A DNA stretch of 5,913 nucleotides from Christensenellaceae bacterium. Lineage in GTDB: Bacteria; Bacillota; Clostridia; Christensenellales; UBA1750. Made by a program: the position numbers and the translations under genes. The stretch covers positions 1 through 5,913 of the forward strand of contig JAITTC010000136.1 of the NCBI GenBank assembly GCA_031287285.1. Direction: 5' to 3'. Positions within the stretch are counted from its first letter, which is position 1, and each line of letters begins with the position of its first letter. Below are positions 1 through 5,707 of the stretch, piece by piece. Below the pieces are notes generated by a model, which did not search any database, was not told the DNA's origin, and was given only the letters and a program-made list of their open reading frames with translations.

Positions 1-1294
1 GAATCTCGCTGAAGGAAAAGCGAGCCATGAGGCCGTCTCGCGCCTCCTTGGGCGACTTGGACGCGCGAATGAGCGCGATGATCTCATCGAGCAGATCAAC
101 CGCGCGAATCAGCCCCTCCAGCACATGGGCGCGGGAAGAAGCCTGGTCAAGCTCGTGCTTGCTTCTTCTCGTAATAATGGCCTTTTGGTAAGCCACATAG
201 CGCTCGAGCAAGGCCTTTAGGCCAAGCTGCATGGGCTTGCCTTCGGCAATTGCCACCACGTTCACGCCAAAGGCTGTCTGCAAATCGCTGACCTTGTAAA
301 GGTAGGCCAAAACGCGCTCCGGTTCCGCGTCGCGCTTAAGCTCAATGACCGCGCGCATGCCGCTGCGGTCTGATTCATCGCGAATGTCTGCAATCTGCGA
401 TAAAATCCCCTTTTTCTCTTCGCTGAGCTTCTGGATCTTCTCAAGCAGCGCTGCCTTGTTGACCTGGTAGGGCAGCTCCGTGATGGCAAGCGCGCTCTTG
501 CCGCCCGGCAGGCGCTCGATTTCCACCTTCGCCCGCAGGAGCAGCCTGCCGCGCCCGGTTTCGTAGGCCCTCAAGATCTCGTCGCTTTGAATCAGTTCGC
601 CGCCGGTGGGGAAATCCGGCGCGGGAAGAAGCCGCATGAGCTCGCAAAGGGGAATGGCAGGCCTGTCCATCACGGCAATGGCCGCGTCGATCGCTTCCCC
701 GAGGTTATGGGGGGGAATGTTCGTGGCCAGCCCAACCGCGATGCCCGAGGCGCCGTTGACCAGCAGATTTGGGTAGCGGCCAGGCAGCATATCGGGCTCC
801 CTGAGAGTATCGTCGAAGTTCAGCGAGAAATCGACCGTGTTTTTGTCGATGTCGCGCAGAAGCTCCATCGCAAGCGGCGCCATGCGCGCCTCGGTGTAGC
901 GCATCGCGGCCGCGCTGTCGCCATCGATCGAGCCGAAATTGCCGTGGCCATCGACCAGCAGCCCGCGCATGTTGAAGGGCTGCGCCATGCGCACCATCGC
1001 GTCATAGACCGAGGTATCCCCATGGGGGTGGTACTTGCCCAGCGCGTCGCCCACGATGCGCGCCGACTTCCTGTGGGGCTTATCGGGGCTTAGGCTAAGC
1101 TCCATCATCGTGTAGAGGATGCGCCGCTGCACCGGCTTTAGGCCGTCTTCCACGCGCGGCAGGGCGCGCTCTAGGATGACGTACTCGGCGTAGGGGATCA
1201 TGGAGTCGTGCATGATCTCTTCCATCGGCTTTTGCAGGATGATCTCGTTTCTCTCGATGGTCGTGCTGTCGCTCTTCCTTTTGCGGGGCGGCAT
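1..1294 (-). CDS. parC: DNA topoisomerase IV subunit A (ParC), N-terminal part, runs off the left edge
   Basis: This is the breakage-reunion subunit of a type IIA topoisomerase; with ParE it decatenates replicated chromosomes in the cytoplasm. The frame is open from the ATG at 1294 to base 1 and gives 431 residues; the family is usually 700-850, so the C-terminal domain is outside the window. Visible motifs are DGLKPVQRRILY (about 50-61), the GKYHPHGDTSVYDAMVRMAQ helix region (86-105), and GSIDGDSAAAMRYTEARM with the catalytic Arg132-Tyr133 (Tyr codon at 898-896). LVNGASGIAVGLATNIPPHN follows at about 178-197. The start is fixed by an in-frame TGA three codons upstream, and a GGGGAGGG ribosome site lies inside the end of parE. 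It begins one base after the parE stop, so translation is probably coupled. The residues matching GyrA Ser83 and Asp87 are Thr94 and Asp98. The catalytic region is GyrA-like; ParC is chosen because the partner looks like ParE. A gyrase A role cannot be fully excluded without the C-terminal domain. Confidence 0.9.
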   Translation of the reverse strand, partial: MPPRKRKSDSTTIERNEIILQKPMEEIMHDSMIPYAEYVILERALPRVEDGLKPVQRRILYTMMELSLSPDKPHRKSARIVGDALGKYHPHGDTSVYDAMVRMAQPFNMRGLLVDGHGNFGSIDGDSAAAMRYTEARMAPLAMELLRDIDKNTVDFSLNFDDTLREPDMLPGRYPNLLVNGASGIAVGLATNIPPHNLGEAIDAAIAVMDRPAIPLCELMRLLPAPDFPTGGELIQSDEILRAYETGRGRLLLRAKVEIERLPGGKSALAITELPYQVNKAALLEKIQKLSEEKKGILSQIADIRDESDRSGMRAVIELKRDAEPERVLAYLYKVSDLQTAFGVNVVAIAEGKPMQLGLKALLERYVAYQKAIITRRSKHELDQASSRAHVLEGLIRAVDLLDEIIALIRASKSPKEARDGLMARFSFSEI

Positions 1295-1295
1295 T

Positions 1296-3248
1296 CTACA
1301 TCACCCTCCCCTCAAAATCGTCGCGTCTGTTGAAGTTCGCGTACTGGCTGATGTACTCCTTGCGCGGGTCGACCTTATCGCCCATCAGAACAGAAACCAT
1401 GCGCTCTGCCTGGGCCGCGTCATCGAGCGTAACCTGCACCAGCGTGCGCCTGGCCGGGTTCATCGTGGTTTCCCAAAGCTGCTCCGGGTTCATCTCGCCA
1501 AGGCCCTTATAGCGCTGGATAGTGTAGTTCTTGCCGGCGCGCTTCAGCGCGGCCGGCAGGGCGCGGTCGTCGTAGACGTACTCCTCGCCATTACCTTTTT
1601 TAACCAGATAGAGCGGCGGCGTGCCGATGTAGACATGCCCCGCGGCGACGAGCTCCTTCATGTAGCGGTAAAAGAAGGTGAGCAGAATCGCGCGGATGTG
1701 GGCGCCGTCCTGGTCCGCGTCGGCCAGGAGGATGATCTTATGGTAGCGCAGCGCGTCGAGCCTGAAATCCTCGCCGATGCCGGTGCCCAGCGCCGTGATG
1801 ATGGTTCGAAACTCCTCGTTCAAAAGAACCTGATCGAGCCGCTTCTTTTCTGCGTTCAGGGGCTTGCCGCGCAGGGGCAGAATCGCCTGAAAGCGCCGGT
1901 CGCGGCCCTGCTTGGCGCTGCCGCCCGCCGAATCGCCCTCCACGATGAGCAGCTCGTTTTCATCCGGGTTCTTGCCCGCGCAGGCCGCAAGCTTGCCAAC
2001 CAGCGGCGCGCCCAGGGAGTTTTTCTGCCTGGCCATGTCCTTCGCCTTGCGCGCCGCCTGCCTGGCGGACGCTGCCGAAAGCGCCTTTTGAAGCAGGGTC
2101 TGCGCGGTTTCGCCATGACTTAAGTCCTCAAGATATAACGAGAGCTGCTCTGAAACCAGGCCTTCCACCGCAGGGCGCACCTCGCTGTTGCCAAGGCGCC
2201 CCTTGGTCTGCCCCTCGAACTGCGGATTTTTCACAAAGCAGGTGATGACCGCGGTCATGCCCTCGCGGAAGTCCTCGCCGATGAGGTTCTGGTCCTTTTC
2301 CTTCAGCGCGCCGACCTTGCGGGCGTATTCGTTTAAGGTCTTGGTATAGGCAGCCTTAAAGCCGGTTTCGTGGCTGCCGCCCTCGCCGGTTGGGATCGAG
2401 TTCACATACGAGAAGATGTATTCGTTATAGCTATCGGTCAGCTGAAAGGCGCAGGCGAAGCGAATCTCGTCCTTCTGGCCTTCCAAATAGATCACCTCGT
2501 CGTGCAGGGCGCTCTTTTCCTCGTTTAAATAGCGCACATAGTCCTTGATGCCGCCCTCAAAGCGGAATTCCTGCTGGCGAGCGCCCGCCTCCAGGCGCTC
2601 GTCGGTTAAGACGATGCGCACGCCCTTGTTCAAATAGGCAAGCTCGCGCAGGCGGCGCTCCACGATCTCATGGTTAAAGGCGATATCTTCAAAGACGCGC
2701 TCATCCGGCCAAAACGTCACCTTCGAGCCCTTCTTGCGGGTGCCGCCTACGCGCTCCAGGGGCGTCATGGGCCTTCCGGAAACGATCTTCTTCTGCTTTT
2801 CGTCGTAGACGGAGGCGTATTCCTGCCGGTAGCAGCTGAACCTCGAATAGACCTCGACCACCAGGCGCTTTGAGAGCGCGTTCACCACCGAGGCCCCGAC
2901 GCCGTGCAGCCCGCCCGAATAGGCATAGTTCTTGCTTGAGAACTTGCCCCCGGCGTGCAGCTGGGTGAACACGACCTCCACGCCGCTGATGCCGAGCTTT
3001 GGGTGCGGGTCCACCGGGATGCCGCGCCCATCGTCTTCCACGGTGGCGCCGCCGTCCTTGTGCAGGGTGACGCCGATCAGGCTGGCATAGCCGTTGGCAG
3101 CCTCGTCAATGGCGTTATCGACGATCTCCCACAGTAGGTGGTGCAGGCCGCGCGAGCTCGTCGTGCCGATGTACATGCCGGGGCGCATCCGCACGGCGTC
3201 CAGCCCTTCCAGAACCTGCAGGTCGGATGCGCTATACGATTCCGTCAT
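1296..3248 (-). CDS. parE: DNA topoisomerase IV subunit B (ParE), ATPase subunit
   Basis: This is the ATP-hydrolysing subunit of topoisomerase IV; it captures and passes a second DNA duplex through the break made by ParC. The 650 residues match the usual length (B. subtilis ParE is about 655). The GHKL ATPase shows EIVDNAIDEA with the likely catalytic Glu41 and Asn45, EDDGRGIPVD (71-80), and the lid SGGLHGVGAS (111-120). The transducer has QTKGRLGNSEV (347-357), with Lys349 as the likely ATP-contacting lysine. The TOPRIM domain has VEGDSAGGSA (Glu437), PLRGKPLN (458-465) and DADQDG (Asp510, 512, 514), then QRYKGLGEMNPEQLWETTMNP in the tail. ParE rather than GyrB is favoured by LHAGGKFSSKNY and FWPDE, which resemble ParE proteins, and by its position beside recG rather than near dnaA/recF. 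No other start codon lies in frame between the ribosome site and the chosen ATG. It has its own strong promoter in the recG-parE gap, and parC follows after one base. Confidence 0.93.
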   Translation of the reverse strand: MTESYSASDLQVLEGLDAVRMRPGMYIGTTSSRGLHHLLWEIVDNAIDEAANGYASLIGVTLHKDGGATVEDDGRGIPVDPHPKLGISGVEVVFTQLHAGGKFSSKNYAYSGGLHGVGASVVNALSKRLVVEVYSRFSCYRQEYASVYDEKQKKIVSGRPMTPLERVGGTRKKGSKVTFWPDERVFEDIAFNHEIVERRLRELAYLNKGVRIVLTDERLEAGARQQEFRFEGGIKDYVRYLNEEKSALHDEVIYLEGQKDEIRFACAFQLTDSYNEYIFSYVNSIPTGEGGSHETGFKAAYTKTLNEYARKVGALKEKDQNLIGEDFREGMTAVITCFVKNPQFEGQTKGRLGNSEVRPAVEGLVSEQLSLYLEDLSHGETAQTLLQKALSAASARQAARKAKDMARQKNSLGAPLVGKLAACAGKNPDENELLIVEGDSAGGSAKQGRDRRFQAILPLRGKPLNAEKKRLDQVLLNEEFRTIITALGTGIGEDFRLDALRYHKIILLADADQDGAHIRAILLTFFYRYMKELVAAGHVYIGTPPLYLVKKGNGEEYVYDDRALPAALKRAGKNYTIQRYKGLGEMNPEQLWETTMNPARRTLVQVTLDDAAQAERMVSVLMGDKVDPRKEYISQYANFNRRDDFEGRVM

Positions 3249-3286
3249 CTTCTTTGTTCTTCCTCCGTCGTTTCTGCTTCTATCTT
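3249..3286 (-). promoter_or_regulatory. Short parE leader with a distant GGAGG ribosome site
   Basis: This is the untranslated leader expected downstream of the parE promoter. It carries GGAGG at 3266-3262, which leaves 13 bases before the ATG, longer than the usual 5-9. The bases between are purine-rich (AAGAACAAAGAAG), and a weaker GAAG lies next to the start. No alternative ATG, GTG or TTG is in frame between the ribosome site and the ATG, so the start stands. The long spacing may lower initiation efficiency; that is inference. Confidence 0.5.
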
Positions 3287-3315
3287 ATTGTAGCGGTTCA
3301 GATCGCCTTCGTCAA
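3287..3315 (-). promoter_or_regulatory. Sigma-A type promoter for parE-parC
   Basis: On the minus strand, TTGACG (3315-3310) is followed after exactly 17 bases by TACAAT (3292-3287). Each hexamer differs from the SigA consensus (TTGACA, TATAAT) by one base, and the spacing is optimal. Transcription would start near 3280, about 30 bases before the parE ATG. The -35 box begins five bases after the recG stop, so the promoter fills the intergenic gap. I see no terminator between recG and parE, so read-through from recG could add to expression. Confidence 0.8.
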
Positions 3316-3319
3316 AACC

Positions 3320-5314
3320 CTAGTTGCGCGCGGGCTCGCCCGCCATTGCCCTTGCAAGCTCTAAAATGCGCTTGATTTCAGGCTCGCCCCGCCTCTTCAG
3401 CAGCGCTTCCGCCTCCTTGCGCGCCTGCCCTAGCAGGCGGCCGTCGCCCATCAGCGAAAGCAGCCTTTGGTCGATCAGCCCGTGCTGCCTCTGCCCCATG
3501 AACTCGCCGGGGCCGCGCAGCTCCAGATCCTTCTGGGCAATTTCAAAGCCGTCGCCGGAATCGACCAGCAGCTGCAGCGCGGAGCCGCCCTCCGCCATCA
3601 AAAAGCACCAGGACTGCTTTGTGCCGCGCCCCACCCGGCCGCGAAGCTGGTGAAGCTGGGCCAGGCCAAAGCGCTCCGCGTTTTCGATCACCATGATCGT
3701 GGCGTTTGGCACGTTCACCCCGACCTCAATGACCGTGGTCGAAACCAGAATGGCGGTTTCCCCGTCTGCGAAGCGCGCAAGCGCCTCCTGCTTTTGCTGC
3801 CCGCTCATCCTTCCGTGCAGAAGCTCGATCGAAAGCCCCGGCAGCGCCTTTTTCATCTGCTCATAGGTCGAAACCGCGTTGGCCGCGTCGAGCGCCGAGC
3901 TTTCTTCAACCAGCGGGCAGATCACATAGGCCTGGCCGCCAGCCTCTACGTTTCTTCGCAAAAAACCATAGAGCGCCTCGCGCTTGCCCTCTGGCACCAG
4001 GCGCGTGAGGATCTTTTGCCGGCCGGGGGGCAGCTCGTCCACCACCGAAATGTCGAGGTCGCCATAAAGGGCCAGCGCCATGGTCCTCGGGATCGGCGTG
4101 GCGCTCATCACCAGCACATGCGGGCTCTTGCCCTCTTCGCCCGCCTTGCCCTTTTGCTCCAGGCGCACGCGCTGGCGAACGCCGAAGCGATGCTGCTCGT
4201 CGGTGATGACGAGGGCCAGGTTTTGGTACTTGACCCCCTCGCTGATCAGCGCGTGCGTGCCGATCGCCACCCGCGCCTCGCCGCTTTTAAGCCTTTCGCG
4301 CGCGAGCCTTCTCTCTTTGGCGCTCAGCGAGCCGGTCAGCAAAACCGGCTCCACCCGAAGGGGTTTCAGCCATTCCAGCGCCCTTTCGTAGTGCTGGCCC
4401 GCCAAAACCTCGGTCGGGGCCATCAGCGCGCCCTGAAAGCCGCTCGCCGCGCAGCAATACAGCGCGGCGAAGGCAAGCGCCGTCTTGCCGCTGCCCACAT
4501 CGCCCTCCACAAGCCGCGCCATGGGCCTTTTTTGCCCCAAATCGCCTAAAATTTCGCCCAAAACCCGGGCCTGCGCGCCGGTGAGCGCAAAGCCCAGCAA
4601 ATCGAGGAAGGGCTTCACGCAGCTTTCATCGGCGCTCAGCGCGATGCCGTCCTCTTTGCGCGCATCGCCCAAGACCGCAAGCTGAAAAAAGAGCAGATCC
4701 TCAAAGGCGAGCCTTGAAAGCGCGCCCTGCAGCTCCGCCCTGGAAGATGGGAAGTGCATCGCGCGGTAACAGCCCTCAATGGCCGGGAAGGCGTAGCGCA
4801 GCCGCATCTCTTCCGGCAGGGTTTCCTCAAAGGCCGCCAGTTCCAGTGCCTTCTGCACGAGGCCTCCGAAGGTCTTGGAGGGAAGGCCATTCAGCTGCGC
4901 GTAGAGCGGCTGCACCCCGGCGCTGGCAAGCGGGTAGCGCAGGGGCGATAGGAGCTGCTTCCTGCCCCCGTTCACGGCCACAAGGCCATAAAAAAGCCAC
5001 TCCGCGCCGTTTTCGAGCTGGGAGCGAAGGTAGGGCTGGTTGAACCAGACCGCCTCCATGCTTTCTTCCCCCTGGCCTAGCGTCGCCCGCACGATAGAAA
5101 GCCCCCGCGCAAAAACCTGGCTGAAGCTCAAGATCTTCGCGCGAAACAGGGCCTTTTCGCCCACCCGGGCCGCCGAAAAGGCCTTTTGCTCGCTAAAGAA
5201 GACGTATTCCCTCGGGAAGCGGCGAATCAGCGCCTGCGCGTCCGCGATCCCTGCCTTCTGCAACACCTCGAGCCGCGCCTTTCCCACGCCCTTGAGCCTT
5301 GCCAGCTCGCTCAT
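3320..5314 (-). CDS. recG: ATP-dependent DNA helicase RecG
   Basis: RecG is a superfamily 2 double-stranded DNA translocase that regresses stalled replication forks and processes branched recombination intermediates. The 664 residues are near the usual 680-690. The N-terminus has an LKGVGKARLEVLQKAGI segment (7-23) typical of the family, then the OB-fold wedge domain at about 50-130. Helicase motifs appear in order: GDVGSGKT Walker A (271-278), MAPTEVLAGQHY (298-309), GTHALI (352-357), DEQH Walker B (372-375), SATPIPRTMAL motif III (404-414), STTVIEVGVNVPNAT (525-539) and QLRGRVGRG motif VI (556-564). LRGPGEFMGQRQHG follows at 599-612, in the C-terminal region with the translocation hairpin. 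Related proteins usually have GTRQ where this one has GQRQ. The ATG lies six bases after the DUF6440 stop, with an AGGGG only three bases from the start, which suggests translational coupling. The first 12 codons are also present, diverged, in the upstream duplicate at 5673-5707. Confidence 0.97.
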   Translation of the reverse strand: MSELARLKGVGKARLEVLQKAGIADAQALIRRFPREYVFFSEQKAFSAARVGEKALFRAKILSFSQVFARGLSIVRATLGQGEESMEAVWFNQPYLRSQLENGAEWLFYGLVAVNGGRKQLLSPLRYPLASAGVQPLYAQLNGLPSKTFGGLVQKALELAAFEETLPEEMRLRYAFPAIEGCYRAMHFPSSRAELQGALSRLAFEDLLFFQLAVLGDARKEDGIALSADESCVKPFLDLLGFALTGAQARVLGEILGDLGQKRPMARLVEGDVGSGKTALAFAALYCCAASGFQGALMAPTEVLAGQHYERALEWLKPLRVEPVLLTGSLSAKERRLARERLKSGEARVAIGTHALISEGVKYQNLALVITDEQHRFGVRQRVRLEQKGKAGEEGKSPHVLVMSATPIPRTMALALYGDLDISVVDELPPGRQKILTRLVPEGKREALYGFLRRNVEAGGQAYVICPLVEESSALDAANAVSTYEQMKKALPGLSIELLHGRMSGQQKQEALARFADGETAILVSTTVIEVGVNVPNATIMVIENAERFGLAQLHQLRGRVGRGTKQSWCFLMAEGGSALQLLVDSGDGFEIAQKDLELRGPGEFMGQRQHGLIDQRLLSLMGDGRLLGQARKEAEALLKRRGEPEIKRILELARAMAGEPARN

Positions 5315-5320
5315 TGGCCC

Positions 5321-5509
5321 CTAGCTCTCATCCCGCAGGGCTTCGGTCACGAGAGGCCTGCCGTCCCTGTCGATGAGCGGGGTAACCGCAACGCCATAGC
5401 CGCTGTTCACCACCAGATAGTTCACCCCGGTTGCCCGGTCTACATAGACCACGACGGTGTTCAGATCCTGGGTATGCGCCTTCACGAAGCGCTGCTCCTT
5501 CTTCGGCAT
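5321..5509 (-). CDS. DUF6440 family small protein, recG-proximal copy
   Basis: This 62-residue protein of unknown function resembles the DUF6440 family of small Firmicutes proteins. The recognisable core is DRATGVNYLVVNSGYG (24-39) followed by TPLIDRDGRPLV (43-54). It has no signal peptide, membrane segment or cysteine, so a cytoplasmic protein is likely. The ATG is well supported by GGAGG at 5520-5516 with a six-base spacer. Its stop is six bases before the recG ATG, so the two are probably translated from one message. A terminator-like hairpin ends only about 15 bases before its start codon. It is one of a duplicated pair and differs from the other copy at eight residues: 15-17, 23, 48, 51, 58 and 59. 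No catalytic residues can be assigned. The reading frame is secure; the family assignment is from memory of the motif. Confidence 0.88.
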   Translation of the reverse strand: MPKKEQRFVKAHTQDLNTVVVYVDRATGVNYLVVNSGYGVAVTPLIDRDGRPLVTEALRDES

Positions 5510-5515
5510 AAAAAT

Positions 5516-5520
5516 CCTCC
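5516..5520 (-). promoter_or_regulatory. Ribosome binding site of recG-proximal DUF6440 gene
   Basis: GGAGG inside a longer GAGGGGAGG lies six bases before the ATG, close to ideal. It directly follows the T-rich tail of the hairpin at 5532-5553, so the ribosome site and the terminator-like structure are nearly contiguous. The same GGAGG and spacer recur at 5913-5909 for the second copy, exactly at the window edge. Confidence 0.8.
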
Positions 5521-5524
5521 CCTC

Positions 5525-5553
5525 AAAAGAAGGGCGCGATCCGCATCGCGCCC
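5525..5553 (-). terminator. Intrinsic terminator-like hairpin ahead of DUF6440-recG
   Basis: Minus-strand arms GGGCGCGAT (5553-5545) and ATCGCGCCC (5540-5532) pair perfectly over nine bases around a four-base loop, followed by TTCTTTT (5531-5525). Two further weak pairs can extend the base. This is the expected form of a Rho-independent terminator, placed after the FakA-like reading frame that stops at 5576. It also lies immediately before the ribosome site of the next gene, so it could instead act as an attenuator or a processing hairpin. Confidence 0.75.
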
Positions 5554-5574
5554 TCTTGTTGCTGGTCTACGGCC

Positions 5575-5583
5575 ATTATTCCA
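5575..5583 (-). promoter_or_regulatory. Possible extended -10 promoter upstream of the hairpin
   Basis: TGG followed by AATAAT on the minus strand fits an extended -10 element (TGn then 5 of 6 bases of TATAAT). No convincing -35 box lies 16-18 bases upstream. If active, it would start transcripts near 5568, whose leader would contain the terminator-like hairpin. The element overlaps the stop codon of the chimeric frame. This is weak evidence from a short motif, offered only because the DUF6440-recG unit has no other visible promoter. Confidence 0.22.
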
Positions 5584-5707
5584 ACGAAAAGAGGTAATCA
5601 TACAGCGGCTGGCCGCCGGGCAGCCTCCCGATTTCTAAACCGCCGTGATTCGCGGCAAGCTTTTCGCGCGGGTTTCCCGCGCCCTTGGGCCTTGCCGGCT
5701 CGCTCAT
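5576..5707 (-). pseudogene. Chimeric 43-codon frame: recG start fused to a FakA/YloV-like C-terminus
   Basis: The first 11-12 codons are a diverged copy of the recG start, MSEPARPKGAG against MSELARLKGVG, with L4P, L7P and V10A. All three are T-to-C changes on the coding strand. Similarity to recG ends in codon 12. The remaining ~30 residues finish with GGQPLYDYLFSLE and TAA. From memory, GGQPLY followed by a hydrophobic stretch and a final glutamate is typical of the C-terminus of FakA/YloV, the Dak-domain fatty acid kinase often encoded just before recG in Firmicutes. The simplest account is a tandem duplication junction that joined recG to the tail of fakA in frame. The frame keeps the recG start context, six bases after the DUF6440 stop at 5714, so it may be translated. 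It is far too short for either activity. A genuine small gene is a less likely alternative. Confidence 0.65.
5666..5682. repeat. Perfect 7-bp inverted repeat at the duplication junction
   Basis: GCGCGGG (5666-5672), three bases TTT, then CCCGCGC (5676-5682) form a perfect palindrome with a three-base loop. The point where similarity to recG begins (5673) is the first loop base. In the intact recG the matching arm reads CCCACGC (5283-5289) and the opposite flank is unrelated, so the inverted repeat exists only at the junction. Confidence 0.85.

Larger units (their letters stand above)
5280..5520 (-). repeat. Direct repeat copy 1: DUF6440 gene plus recG 5' end
   Basis: This block matches 5673-5913 at a constant offset of 393 bp with no gaps. 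I count 14 mismatches in 241 bases, about 94% identity: 3 in the recG-derived part and 11 in the DUF6440 gene. At its left end similarity stops abruptly inside recG codon 12. At the right end the comparison is limited by the edge of the window, so the true repeat may be longer. This is the copy that leads into the intact recG. Confidence 0.97.

Noticed and set aside
587..1093. Plus-strand open frame of 168 codons opposite parC
   Set aside because: It covers the complement of the catalytic tyrosine region of ParC. The parC frame continues open through it with conserved motifs.
1200..2123. Plus-strand open frame of 307 codons opposite parE and the parC start
   Set aside because: It is antisense to the conserved TOPRIM region of ParE and crosses the parE-parC boundary. 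No family resemblance; a composition artefact.
3467..4549. Long plus-strand open frame (360 codons) opposite recG
   Set aside because: It lies wholly antisense to a gene with every RecG motif in place. Its translation is Arg/Ala/Leu/His-rich with no recognisable domain, as expected from the complement of a GC-rich gene.
5595..5600. TATGAT on the minus strand as a -10 box
   Set aside because: The hexamer 17 bases upstream is GGCTGC, nothing like TTGACA, and there is no extended TG element. It lies within the FakA-like coding tail.
5186..5638. Plus-strand open frame of 150 codons across the recG start, DUF6440 and the hairpin
   Set aside because: It runs antisense through two supported genes and a terminator hairpin, has no recognised motif, and only half of it has an equivalent in the second repeat.
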